A program made the position numbers and the translations under genes. A model generated the notes under the pieces. That model ran no database searches and was not told the DNA's origin. It saw only the letters and a program-made list of their open reading frames with translations. Of a DNA stretch of 64,000 bases, positions 46,406 through 54,688 are shown in pieces. Every line of letters starts with the position of its first letter. The stretch's first letter is position 1. This DNA is from Pseudomonas sp. MM211 (lineage in GTDB: Bacteria; Pseudomonadota; Gammaproteobacteria; Pseudomonadales; Pseudomonadaceae): assembly GCF_020386635.1 (NCBI RefSeq), contig NZ_CP081942.1, forward strand, positions 1,364,001-1,428,000, given 5' to 3'.

Positions 46406-46513
46406 TATTGGATAAGCTTACCTGACATGCAAGATCGTCTCGTCGCCGCATGGGGAGAACCTGCGGCGTGGTTATTGATCAAAGCGCTTGAGACATTATT
46501 CCTGGAGACCTCG

Positions 46514-46912
46514 ATGCAGCGTCCTGACACCCACAGCAAGATCATCGGTTATCTGTTATGGATTTTCGGTTTCCTCGGCGCTCACCGTTTTTATTACGGC
46601 AAGCCGGTCACCGGCACCATCTGGTTTTTCACCCTGGGTTTGTTGTTCGTTGGCTGGATCATCGACCTGTTCCTGATCCCCGCCATGGATCGTGAAGCGG
46701 ATCTGCGTTTCACCGCCGGAAAGACCGACTTCAATGTCGCCTGGATTTTACTGACGTTCCTCGGCATCTTCGGCGTGCACCGCATGTACCAAGGCAAGTG
46801 GATCACCGGCATCCTGTATCTATTCACCGGCGGGCTATTTCTGGTCGGTGTGCTTTACGATTTCTGGACGCTGAATAACCAGGTGTCGATCAAGAATGCG
46901 CGGGAGGGCTAG
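46514..46912 (+). CDS. TM2 domain-containing membrane protein
   Basis: The 132-residue protein has two TM2 modules: IIGYLLWIFGFLGAHRFYYGKPVTG at about 10-35 and AWILLTFLGIFGVHRMYQGKWITG at about 75-98, each followed by a hydrophobic helix. The GAHRFY/GVHRMY motif is typical. Its function is unknown. GGAG six bases before the ATG at 46514 decides this start over an upstream in-frame ATG. It is divergent from the SOS-controlled operon. Confidence 0.85.
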   Translation: MQRPDTHSKIIGYLLWIFGFLGAHRFYYGKPVTGTIWFFTLGLLFVGWIIDLFLIPAMDREADLRFTAGKTDFNVAWILLTFLGIFGVHRMYQGKWITGILYLFTGGLFLVGVLYDFWTLNNQVSIKNAREG

Positions 46913-46960
46913 ATCAGGGGCCGCAATAAGGCGCTAGCGGACATCGGGCGCTGCTGCTTT

Positions 46961-47032
46961 TGTGGGAGGGGCTTTAGCCGCGAGCTCTTTGTTTGCCTTG
47001 ATAAAAAGCTCGCGGCTAAAGCCCCTCCTACA
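46961..47032. repeat. REP doublet (inverted pair)
   Basis: Two 26-base REP-like units, 46961-46986 and 47007-47032, are inverted copies with 25 of 26 matches; each carries GGGGCTTTAGCCGCGAG. They are separated by 20 bases and can form a strong hairpin downstream of the TM2 gene and downstream of pyrC'. Such doublets are common in Pseudomonas and can serve as terminators or gyrase/RAYT sites. Confidence 0.8.
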
Positions 47033-47108
47033 AGTTACGCGAACGTCCGCTTCTGCCTTGAAGTTGTCGTTCGTGATGGCGACTCGGTAGGCGTCAGGCG
47101 CATGGGGT

Positions 47109-48380
47109 TCAGCCCTCGTAACTGATATGTCCATCCACCAACGTATAACGCACCTGGCCAGGCAGGCAGTGGCCAAGGAAGGGGCTATTGCGGCCCTTCG
47201 AATACCAACTCTCGCCAGCCACGGTTGAAGCCTGTGGGTCGAACAGCAGGATATCCGCCGCACCACCGACCTGCAGTTTTCCAGCTGGCAGGCGCAGCGC
47301 CTCGGCCGGGCCACTGCTCAGGCGGGCGAGCAGGGTGGGCAGATCGAGCAGGCCGTCCTGCACCAGTGTCATCGCCAGCGGCAGCAGCAACTGAACGCCA
47401 CTCATACCAGGCTCTGTCTCGCCGAAAGGCGCCAGCTTGGCGTCACGCTCATGGGGCTGGTGATGGCTGGAGATAGCGCTGATTACTCCACTCTTCACCG
47501 CTTCACGCAGGCCGTCGCGGTCGGCGCGGGTGCGCAGTGGCGGTTGCACGTGGTAGAGGCTGGAGAAGTCGATCAGCGCTTCATCGGTAAGGATCAGTTG
47601 ATAAAGCGCTACGTCGGCAGTGACCGGCAGGCCGCGTGCCTGAGCGTCGGCGATCAGCTGTGCGCCACGGGCGCTGGTCAGCTGGCTGAAGTGCGCACGC
47701 ACGCCGCTCTGCTCGACCAGCAGCAGGTCTCGAGCCAGGGCTACGGTTTCGGCGGTTTCCGGAATCCCCGACAGACCGAGAAAGCTGGCGGTGGCACCTT
47801 CGTGGGCCAGACCGCCTTCGGCGAGGTCATGATCCTGAGAGTGGATGATCACTGTAAGGTCGAACGTCGCCGCATATTCCAGCGCGCGGCGCAGGGTGCG
47901 TGCGTTGCGGAAATTGTTCAGGCCGTTGCCGAACGCCACGCAACCCGCATCGCGCAGGGCGACCAGTTCAGCGAGTTGTTCGCCATCGAGTCCTTTGCTC
48001 AGGGCGCCGATGGGAAACACCTTGGTGTGGCCCGCTTCGCGGGCGCGGTCGAGAATCAGCTCGGCAACCGCCGAGGTATCCAGCACCGGCTTGGTGATGG
48101 GCGGGCAGCACAGGCTGGTGACGCCGCCGGCAGCGGCCGCCAGGGTTTCGCTGGCGATGCTGCCTTTGCGGCTATAGCCGGGCTCGCGCAGGGCGACGGA
48201 CAGATCGACCAGGCCGGGCGCGGCGATCAGGCCCTGGGCATCGAGTGTCTGATCGGCTTCGAAGCCGCCAGGTGCCTGGCCGATGGCGCTCAGCTTGCCG
48301 CCTTCTACATAGATATCGGCGACCTGATCGAGGCCACTGCTTGGGTCGATGACGCGGGCGCCGAGGATACGGGTACGCAT
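47109..48380 (-). CDS. Dihydroorotase-like PyrC', catalytically inactive
   Basis: The 423-residue protein has the dihydroorotase fold but lacks metal and catalytic residues. Where active enzymes have PGLVDLHVHLREPG, this has [14 protein letters not shown], with S61 and A63 replacing both histidines. The usual MPNT..P is [10 protein letters not shown], and the active-site IATDHAPH is ISSHHQPH. In Pseudomonas such PyrC' proteins are needed to build a stable dodecameric aspartate transcarbamoylase with PyrB, which follows from published work on P. putida. It shares TGATG with pyrB, so the two are translationally coupled. Confidence 0.92.
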   Translation of the reverse strand: MRTRILGARVIDPSSGLDQVADIYVEGGKLSAIGQAPGGFEADQTLDAQGLIAAPGLVDLSVALREPGYSRKGSIASETLAAAAGGVTSLCCPPITKPVLDTSAVAELILDRAREAGHTKVFPIGALSKGLDGEQLAELVALRDAGCVAFGNGLNNFRNARTLRRALEYAATFDLTVIIHSQDHDLAEGGLAHEGATASFLGLSGIPETAETVALARDLLLVEQSGVRAHFSQLTSARGAQLIADAQARGLPVTADVALYQLILTDEALIDFSSLYHVQPPLRTRADRDGLREAVKSGVISAISSHHQPHERDAKLAPFGETEPGMSGVQLLLPLAMTLVQDGLLDLPTLLARLSSGPAEALRLPAGKLQVGGAADILLFDPQASTVAGESWYSKGRNSPFLGHCLPGQVRYTLVDGHISYEG

Positions 48381-49384
48381 CAGTTGTGCTCCTCGGAGTC
48401 GAGTTGTCGTTGCGTGTTCTGGCCGCTCATGGCCATGGACAGCACGGCCATGCGGATAGCGATGCCGTAGGTGACCTGATTGAGGATTACCGAGTGTTCG
48501 CCGTCGGCCACTGCGGATTCGATCTCCACGCCGCGGTTGATCGGCCCCGGGTGCATGACGATGGCATCCGGTTTGGCCAGTTTTAGGCGTTGCTCGGTCA
48601 GGCCGAACAGGCGATAGAACTCACCTTCGCTGGGCAGCAGGCCGCCGGTCATGCGCTCGCGCTGCAGGCGCAGCATGATCACCACATCGACATCCTTGAG
48701 GCCTTCGGTCATGTCGCTGTAGACCTTCACGCCGTATTGCTCAATACCCACGGGCAGCAGGGTTTTCGGCGCGATCACGCGGATGTCCGGGCAGCCGAGG
48801 GTCTTCAGCGCCAGCATGTTGGAGCGGGCCACCCGCGAATGCAGGATGTCGCCGACGATGGCCACCGAGAGATTCTCGAAGCCGCCCTTGTGACGGCGGA
48901 TGGTCAGCATGTCGAGCATGCCCTGGGTCGGGTGCGCGTGGCGCCCGTCGCCGCCGTTGATGATCGCCAGGTTGGGGCACACGTGCTCGGCGATGAAGTG
49001 CGCAGCGCCCGAATCGGCGTGGCGCACAACGAAGATGTCGGCGGCCATGGCTTCCAGGTTACGCAGGGTGTCGAACAGCGTTTCGCCCTTGCTGGTCGAG
49101 CTGGTCGACACGTTGAGGCTGATCACGTCGGCGGACAGGCGCTGGGCGGCCAGTTCGAAGGTGGTGCGGGTGCGCGTGGAGTTTTCGAAGAACACGTTGC
49201 ACACGGTCTTGCCGCGCAGCAGCGGTACTTTCTTCACCGCGCGGGCGCCGACCTCGAGAAAGGAGTCGGCGGTATCGAGGATTTCCGTCAGCAGCTCGCG
49301 AGGCAGGCCGTCGAGGGACAGAAAGTGGCGCAGTTGGCCTTGGTCGTTCAGTTGCAGCGGGCGCTTGGCGTCGATTGGGGTCAT
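48380..49384 (-). CDS. pyrB: Aspartate carbamoyltransferase catalytic subunit PyrB
   Basis: The 334-residue enzyme makes carbamoyl aspartate, the first committed step of pyrimidine synthesis. It has the carbamoyl phosphate site [29 protein letters not shown], and LRLQRERM. An N-terminal extension of about 10-15 residues relative to E. coli PyrB is typical of Pseudomonas and is involved in effector nucleotide binding. The start overlaps the pyrR stop as ATGA, and its end overlaps pyrC'. Confidence 0.96.
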   Translation of the reverse strand: MTPIDAKRPLQLNDQGQLRHFLSLDGLPRELLTEILDTADSFLEVGARAVKKVPLLRGKTVCNVFFENSTRTRTTFELAAQRLSADVISLNVSTSSTSKGETLFDTLRNLEAMAADIFVVRHADSGAAHFIAEHVCPNLAIINGGDGRHAHPTQGMLDMLTIRRHKGGFENLSVAIVGDILHSRVARSNMLALKTLGCPDIRVIAPKTLLPVGIEQYGVKVYSDMTEGLKDVDVVIMLRLQRERMTGGLLPSEGEFYRLFGLTEQRLKLAKPDAIVMHPGPINRGVEIESAVADGEHSVILNQVTYGIAIRMAVLSMAMSGQNTQRQLDSEEHN

Positions 49385-49902
49385 TGCGGACGGCCTTGGT
49401 CGGAAAGCGTCTGGAGTTCGAGGGTGAAGGGCGCGGGGCCGGACAATTTTACCCGCTGATCGGCTGCCAGTGACAGCGTCGCACCGACCACATCCGGGCG
49501 GATCGGCAGCTCACGGGCATCCAGGTCGAGCAGGCTGACCAGGGTCACGCTGGCCGGGCGGCCGTAGTCGAACAGCTCGTTGAGAGCCGCACGAATAGTG
49601 CGGCCGCTCATCAGTACGTCGTCGATCAGCACCAAGTGCTGGCCTTCGATCTCGAAGGGCAGTTCGGAAGGCTGCACCTGCGGGTGCAGGCCGTTCTGGG
49701 TGAAATCATCACGGTAGAAGGAAACGTCGAGGATGCCCAGAGGCTCATCGCGGCCCAGTTGATCCAGCAACGCCTGGGCGACCCACACGCCGCCGGTACG
49801 GATGCCGATGAAGCGCGGCGTGGCGATCTGCCGTCGATTCAGGTGACTGATCAGCGAGGACGCCATCTGCGGTAGCAGTTCGGCGGGGTTGGGTAGACTC
49901 AT
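49381..49902 (-). CDS. pyrR: PyrR bifunctional pyrimidine regulator/uracil phosphoribosyltransferase
   Basis: The 173-residue protein is a type I phosphoribosyltransferase. It carries [15 protein letters not shown] (PRPP-loop relative), DVSFYRDDF, and the PRPP-binding motif [19 protein letters not shown]. In Pseudomonas PyrR is thought to regulate pyr genes, though not by the Bacillus attenuation system as far as I know. It is in the operon ruvX-pyrR-pyrB-pyrC'. Confidence 0.94.
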   Translation of the reverse strand: MSLPNPAELLPQMASSLISHLNRRQIATPRFIGIRTGGVWVAQALLDQLGRDEPLGILDVSFYRDDFTQNGLHPQVQPSELPFEIEGQHLVLIDDVLMSGRTIRAALNELFDYGRPASVTLVSLLDLDARELPIRPDVVGATLSLAADQRVKLSGPAPFTLELQTLSDQGRPQ

Positions 49903-49930
49903 CGAAAAGCTCCTTGTGGCCGTGGCTGAT

Positions 49931-50374
49931 TCAGCCCGGGCTGTTTTCTTCCAGCCAGCCCTGCAGCAGCAGGGCTGCGGCCAGGGCGTCTACCGGGCGC
50001 TGGCTATAACCGCCAGTCTGGCCCTGTTGCAGGCGTTCGCCCTTGGCGGCATAAGTGGTCAGGCGTTCGTCGTGGGTGAAAACCGGCAGGTTGAAACGAC
50101 CGTTCAGGCGGCGGGCGAATTTCTCCGCACGCTCGCTCATCTCGCTGGGCGTGCCATCCATGTTCAGCGGCAGGCCGACGACCAGCGCGTCAGGCTGCCA
50201 TTCGCGCATCAGTGCTTCGACCTTCTGCCAGTCTGGCACGCCATTCTGCGCTTTGAGGATGCACAACTCGCGAGCCGAGCCGGTAATCGGCTGGCCCACG
50301 GCGACGCCAATCTGCTTGCTGCCGTAATCGAAACCGAGCAGCAGGCGCAGCGGTTTGCTGCTCGCCTCGGCCAT
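49931..50374 (-). CDS. ruvX: Holliday junction resolvase RuvX (YqgF)
   Basis: The 147-residue protein has the RNase H-like start [19 protein letters not shown] with the first catalytic Asp, [17 protein letters not shown] and the C-terminal [15 protein letters not shown]. It is essential for pre-16S rRNA processing and is proposed as a Holliday junction resolvase. Its ATG overlaps the algH stop as TGATG. Confidence 0.95.
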   Translation of the reverse strand: MAEASSKPLRLLLGFDYGSKQIGVAVGQPITGSARELCILKAQNGVPDWQKVEALMREWQPDALVVGLPLNMDGTPSEMSERAEKFARRLNGRFNLPVFTHDERLTTYAAKGERLQQGQTGGYSQRPVDALAAALLLQGWLEENSPG

Positions 50375-50943
50375 CAGGCGTGCCCCGCCTGGGCGGTGAG
50401 CAGATTGAGATCGACGCCGAGCAGTGCGGCGGCAGCGCCCAGGCGTTTGTCATAGGGCGTTTCGAAAAGGATCGCCTGATCCGCCGGGCAGGTCAGCCAG
50501 GCATTGTCGGCCAATTCCTCTTCCAGTTGTCCTGCGCCCCAGCCCGCATAGCCGAGGGCGATCAGGTGCCGAGTAGGGCCTTCCCCCTGGGAGATGGCGA
50601 ACAGCACATCCTGAGACGTCGATAGGCCTAGATCGCCCAGATCGAGGGTCGCCTGAAACTGCGGGCCGCTGGGGTGCAGCACGAAACCGCGGTCGGTCTG
50701 CACCGGGCCGCCACGGAAGATCGGCAGGCTCTGGCAGAGCACGGAAGGCTCGCTATCGGGGCGCAACTGCTCGAGCACGTCAGCCAGGTTCAGGCCATTG
50801 GGGCGGTTGATCACCAGTCCCATGGCACCCTGGTCGTTGTGCTCGATCAGATAGATGACGGTTTGCGCGAAATTCGGATCGGCCATGTGTGGCATGGCGA
50901 TCAGAAAGTGATGTTTTAGGATGCTCGGGCTGGCGTCTTTCAT
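50374..50943 (-). CDS. YqgE/AlgH family protein
   Basis: The 189-residue protein matches DUF179: LKHHFLIAMPHMADPNFAQTVIYLIEHNDQGAMGLVINRP and VLCQSLPIFRGGPVQTDRGFVLH, then IALGYAGWGAGQLEEELADNAWL. AlgH was named for an effect on alginate in P. aeruginosa; its biochemical role is unknown. It starts the algH-ruvX-pyrR-pyrB-pyrC' unit and follows tonB3 by 71 bases. Confidence 0.92.
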   Translation of the reverse strand: MKDASPSILKHHFLIAMPHMADPNFAQTVIYLIEHNDQGAMGLVINRPNGLNLADVLEQLRPDSEPSVLCQSLPIFRGGPVQTDRGFVLHPSGPQFQATLDLGDLGLSTSQDVLFAISQGEGPTRHLIALGYAGWGAGQLEEELADNAWLTCPADQAILFETPYDKRLGAAAALLGVDLNLLTAQAGHA

Positions 50944-51014
50944 GGCCGCTAGCTTAAAGCCTGCGGCCGGAGGCGCATAGCCAAAAAGCGCTCCAGGGTA
51001 ATAGGCGTGCGCAG

Positions 51015-51911
51015 TCAGTTGCTCGACAGGCGGTCGCCGCGCTCGAAGCGCCAGGTACGGATGATTTCCAGGCGATCGATGTCGGCCAGGTCGCCGGTAA
51101 ATGGCGCGTAAGGCGCAGCCAGGCGAACGATGCGCATGGCAGCCTGGTCGAGCACCTGCTGGCCTGATGACTCCAGCACCAGCACCTCATACAAACTACC
51201 GTCGCGGTTTATCGATACCAGCAGCCTCAGGCTGCCGTGGATCTGCTGGCGCCGCGCATCGTCCGGGTAATTGAGGTTGCCGACACGCTCGACCTTCTTG
51301 CGCCATTCGTCCTTGTACCAGGCGCCCTTGTCGCGCATGGTCGAGGCGGCGTTGATGCGGTGGATCTTCGGCCGTTTGGCATACTGCTGCACTTCGTTGG
51401 ATAGCTCTGCCTCCAGGCTGGCGATTTCGGCAGAAAGCTGAGCGCTGTCGAAGGCGGGGGCCGTAGGTGCCGGCGGCGTGGGTTTGCTTTCCTCACGTTT
51501 GGCGGGCGCTTTTTGGGCCTGAGGTGCTTTGGTGGTTACGGCTGCCTTTGGCGCTTGCGGTTCGACAGCCGGCGGTGGTGGAGCCGCCGCAGGCGTCACT
51601 TTGCGTACTTCGGTGTCCTGGAACTGCGCCTGTTCGGTGGTGGTGGGCGCTGCCTTTTTCTCCAGGGTGCCGCTGCCCTGCTGGTTGTCCTGGGCGAGGA
51701 AGTCCGCTTCCTTGGGCTTTTCATCGCTTTTGAAGGTGGACAGGGTGATTTCCAGGGTTTTGCTGATCTGCCCGGGTTCGATGAAGGTGAAACCCACGCC
51801 GAGGATCAGCGCTGCATGCAGCACGGCCGCGAGGAACAGGGTGAACCCCAGGCGATCCGCCGGGCGAACGCCGGAGGCGGTGAGATCGGGTGGGGTGGCT
51901 GCTGCGTTCAT
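51015..51911 (-). CDS. Energy transducer TonB, TonB3-like
   Basis: The 298-residue protein has an N-terminal anchor (LGFTLFLAAVLHAALILGVGF), a periplasmic stalk rich in Pro/Ala/Lys/Glu and coiled-coil-like sequence (AEIASLEAELSNEVQQY), and a TonB C-terminal domain (YPDDARRQQIHGSLRLLVSINRDG). It is a second TonB in this window. In P. aeruginosa the TonB3 gene in this position is linked to twitching motility, which fits the neighbouring Pil-Chp operon; that link is by synteny. Confidence 0.88.
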   Translation of the reverse strand: MNAAATPPDLTASGVRPADRLGFTLFLAAVLHAALILGVGFTFIEPGQISKTLEITLSTFKSDEKPKEADFLAQDNQQGSGTLEKKAAPTTTEQAQFQDTEVRKVTPAAAPPPPAVEPQAPKAAVTTKAPQAQKAPAKREESKPTPPAPTAPAFDSAQLSAEIASLEAELSNEVQQYAKRPKIHRINAASTMRDKGAWYKDEWRKKVERVGNLNYPDDARRQQIHGSLRLLVSINRDGSLYEVLVLESSGQQVLDQAAMRIVRLAAPYAPFTGDLADIDRLEIIRTWRFERGDRLSSN

Positions 51912-51924
51912 CTATTCGATCGTC

Positions 51925-51974
51925 AGGGTCTATCAACGTTTTGGCACGGCCGTGCTGAAACGTCAGCAGACCCT
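51925..51974 (-). repeat. Hairpin element B after gshB
   Basis: The 50-base near-palindrome has arms starting AGGGTCT and ending AGACCCT, with a central GGCACGGCCGTGC. Read on the minus strand it begins GGGTCTGCTGACGTTTCAGC, 38 bases after the gshB stop. This matches the start of element A at 18031 in 19 of 22 positions and has the same orientation relative to its upstream gene. Confidence 0.65.
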
Positions 51975-52012
51975 AGGTTGCCGCGCAGTCTGCCGAGGCG
52001 ATTTGCAAAAGT

Positions 52013-52975
52013 CTATGAAGCACTCCGCGCATTGAGCTTTTCGGCAATCTTGTCCATCAACTGTTCGCCGATGCGCGTGCCGAAGGCGGCATCGATCTCG
52101 CGAATGCAGGTTGGGCTGGTGACGTTGATTTCAGTAAGACGGTCGCCGATCACATCAAGGCCGACGAACAGCAGGCCGCGTTCGCGCAGGCTAGGACCGA
52201 CTGTGGCAGCGATCTCGCGATCCCGGTCGGTGAGTGGGCGAGCTTCGCCGCGGCCGCCTGCGGCCAGGTTGCCGCGGGTTTCGCCGCTGGCAGGAATGCG
52301 CGCCAAGCAATAAGGCACCGGTTCACCGTCTATCATCAAAATACGTTTGTCACCGTCGAGAATGGCCGGCAGGTATCGCTGCGCCATGATTTGCTGGCTG
52401 CCGTGGGCGGTGAGCGCTTCGAGGATCACCGACAGGTTTGGATCGCCTTCACGGTGACGAAAGATCATCGAACCACCCATTCCATCGAGGGGTTTGAGAA
52501 TGATGTCACGGTGCTGCTGCGCAAAATCGCGGATAATGTCGGGTCTTCGGCTGACAATTGTTTCCGGCGTGAGCGTCGGAAACCGAGTGGCGAAGTATTT
52601 CTCGTTGCAGTCGCGCAGGCTCTGAGGTCGGTTGACGATCAGCGTGCCGGCTTCTTCGGCCTGCTCGAGCAGGTAGGTGGAATAAACGAATTCGTTATCA
52701 AAGGGCGGATCCTTGCGCATCAGGATCACATCCAGTTCGGCCAGCGGTAGATCCTGCTCCTCACCGAGCTCGAACCAGCGCTGCGGATCGGCGAATACCT
52801 GAAGGGCGCGCGTGCGGCCCCGGGCAATACCAGCGGCCTGATAGAGATCCTTCTGCTCCATATAGAAGAGGCTCCAGCCGCGCGCCTGGGCAGCCAGCAG
52901 CATGGCTAGCGAGCTGTCTTTCTTGTAGGCGATCTGCGTGATGGGATCCATGACGATGCCGAGGCGAACGCTCAT
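52013..52975 (-). CDS. gshB: Glutathione synthase
   Basis: The 320-residue ATP-grasp enzyme joins gamma-glutamylcysteine and glycine. It has the N-terminal VRLGIVMDPITQIAYKKDSSLAML, the ATP-grasp parts DIILKPLDGMGGSMIFR and YLPAILDGDKRILMIDGEPVPYCLARIP, and the C-terminal FVGLDVIGDRLTEINVTSPT. The ATG at 52975 removes a non-homologous extension. It is divergent from pilG, with 228 bases between them. Confidence 0.96.
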   Translation of the reverse strand: MSVRLGIVMDPITQIAYKKDSSLAMLLAAQARGWSLFYMEQKDLYQAAGIARGRTRALQVFADPQRWFELGEEQDLPLAELDVILMRKDPPFDNEFVYSTYLLEQAEEAGTLIVNRPQSLRDCNEKYFATRFPTLTPETIVSRRPDIIRDFAQQHRDIILKPLDGMGGSMIFRHREGDPNLSVILEALTAHGSQQIMAQRYLPAILDGDKRILMIDGEPVPYCLARIPASGETRGNLAAGGRGEARPLTDRDREIAATVGPSLRERGLLFVGLDVIGDRLTEINVTSPTCIREIDAAFGTRIGEQLMDKIAEKLNARSAS

Positions 52976-53203
52976 TGAGGTGTCTCCGTGAAGGGCGGTG
53001 AAAAAGCAGCCGCAGAGGTAAAGGGATGGCGCCAAGGTTGGCGCTGACCGGGCCCGGCGGTCAAGGAAAACCGGGCTGATAGCTTGCATGGGGAGAGTGT
53101 GCTAAAAAGGCCCTGCGATAGGCCGGGCCCATTGGTTTCAGGGCCTCGGGCACACTGTATATGGCGTAACACAACGACTCACCGAAGTGGTGGCAGGGCA
53201 GAC

Positions 53204-53611
53204 ATGGAACAGCATTCCGAAGGTTTGAGGGTGATGGTGATCGACGACTCGAAAACGATTCGTCGTACAGCGGAGACCTTGCTGAAAAAGGTGGGTTGTG
53301 AAGTGATCACGGCGGTGGACGGCTTCGATGCCTTGGCGAAGATCGCCGACACCCATCCGAACATCATTTTCGTCGACATCATGATGCCGCGTCTCGATGG
53401 CTATCAGACCTGTGCCTTGATCAAGAACAACAGTGCCTTCAAATCCACGCCAGTTATCATGCTGTCGTCCAAGGATGGCCTGTTCGACAAGGCCAAGGGG
53501 CGCATTGTTGGGTCTGATCAATATTTGACCAAGCCCTTCAGCAAGGAAGAGCTGCTCGGCGCGATCAAGACCCATGTGCCGAATTTCTCACCGGTCGAAC
53601 AAGCATCGTGA
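53204..53611 (+). CDS. pilG: Twitching motility response regulator PilG
   Basis: The 135-residue single-domain response regulator has the acidic pair in MVIDDSKTIRR, the phosphorylation site D58 in IIFVDIMMPRLDG, and the lysine in YLTKPFSKEE. PilG receives phosphate from ChpA and promotes pilus extension and cAMP signalling in P. aeruginosa. The ATG at 53204 (MEQHSEGL) is the family start. It is the first gene of pilGHIJK-chpA. Confidence 0.96.
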   Translation: MEQHSEGLRVMVIDDSKTIRRTAETLLKKVGCEVITAVDGFDALAKIADTHPNIIFVDIMMPRLDGYQTCALIKNNSAFKSTPVIMLSSKDGLFDKAKGRIVGSDQYLTKPFSKEELLGAIKTHVPNFSPVEQAS

Positions 53612-53659
53612 TGCCCGGCTGACGCCAAAACGCCCCTTCTTCATGTATTGGAAAACATC

Positions 53660-54025
53660 ATGGCTCGAATTCTGATTGTTGATGACTCGCCGACCGAAAT
53701 GTACAAGCTGACCGCCATGCTGGAAAAACACGGGCATCAGGTACTCAAGGCCGAGAACGGCGCCGATGGTGTTGCCTTGGCGCGCCAGGAAAAGCCTGAT
53801 GCCGTGCTGATGGATATCGTCATGCCTGGCCTCAACGGCTTCCAAGCGACTCGGCAATTGACCAAGGATGCCGAGACTAGCCACATTCCGGTGGTCATCA
53901 TCACCACGAAAGATCAGGAAACCGACAAGGTCTGGGGCAAACGCCAGGGCGCCAAGGATTACCTGACCAAGCCGGTAGACGAAGCTACTCTGCTGAAAAC
54001 CCTGAACGCGGTGCTGGCCGGCTGA
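53660..54025 (+). CDS. pilH: Twitching motility response regulator PilH
   Basis: The 121-residue single receiver domain starts MARILIVDDSPTEMYKL and has D52 in VLMDIVMPGLNGFQ, T in ITTKDQ and K in YLTKPVDE. In P. aeruginosa PilH counteracts PilG and acts in pilus retraction. It lies 48 bases after pilG. Confidence 0.96.
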   Translation: MARILIVDDSPTEMYKLTAMLEKHGHQVLKAENGADGVALARQEKPDAVLMDIVMPGLNGFQATRQLTKDAETSHIPVVIITTKDQETDKVWGKRQGAKDYLTKPVDEATLLKTLNAVLAG

Positions 54026-54066
54026 GGCCGGACAGCGGGCGGCATAAGAAGAAGGTCATGGCAGGC

Positions 54067-54603
54067 ATGTCAGAGACACGCACTCCTTTTCAGATTCTTC
54101 TCGGTATCGAGCAGCGCTGCCGTGCGGTGGCTGCTGGTCTTCCATCGCAAAAAATTGCGGTGCAGACCTGGAGCGGTATTGGTTTTCGTATGGGCGAACG
54201 ATTGTTCGTCGCACCGATGGGAGAGGTCGGTGAGGTGCTACACGAGCCGCGACATACCTTGTTACCGGGCGTGAAGAGCTGGGTCAAGGGCGTGGCCAAC
54301 GTCCGTGGACGATTGCTGCCAGTAATGGATCTGTGTGGCTTCTTCGGCAGTGAACTGTCACCGCTGCGCAAGCAAAGACGGGTATTGGTGGTCGACCACC
54401 AGGATATCTTCGCTGGCCTGACGGTCGACGAGGTGTTCGGGATGCAGCATTTTGCGGTGGATACCTTCTCCGAGCAGCTGCCACCGCTCGAGGCGTCCAT
54501 TCAGCCCTTCATTCATGGGGTGTTCCAGCGCGAGCAGCCCTGGTTGGTGTTCAGCCCTCACGCGCTGGCACAGGCTCCAGAGTTTATCGACGTTGCGTTT
54601 TGA
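54067..54603 (+). CDS. pilI: CheW-like adaptor PilI
   Basis: The 178-residue CheW-type coupling protein links the receptor PilJ to the kinase ChpA. It has GERLFVAPMGEVGEVLHEP, KGVANVRGRLLPVMDLCGFFG and RVLVVDHQDIFAGLTVDEVFGMQHF, as in CheW domains. Two ATGs (54058 and 54067) are possible; the second gives the usual MSETRTPFQILL length. It lies 41 bases after pilH. Confidence 0.95.
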   Translation: MSETRTPFQILLGIEQRCRAVAAGLPSQKIAVQTWSGIGFRMGERLFVAPMGEVGEVLHEPRHTLLPGVKSWVKGVANVRGRLLPVMDLCGFFGSELSPLRKQRRVLVVDHQDIFAGLTVDEVFGMQHFAVDTFSEQLPPLEASIQPFIHGVFQREQPWLVFSPHALAQAPEFIDVAF

Positions 54604-54688
54604 GAGCTTTTCGGTGGGGGCGGCGTAGCCAGCCTTCTGATGTTATATGGAATTCGTAGTGCGGTAGGGCCCAGGCGGGGGCCAGAAG

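Noticed and set aside
46934..47314. A 126-residue minus-strand frame covering the REP doublet and the end of pyrC'
   Set aside because: It runs through the REP hairpin and overlaps pyrC' in another frame; its sequence has no recognisable domain.
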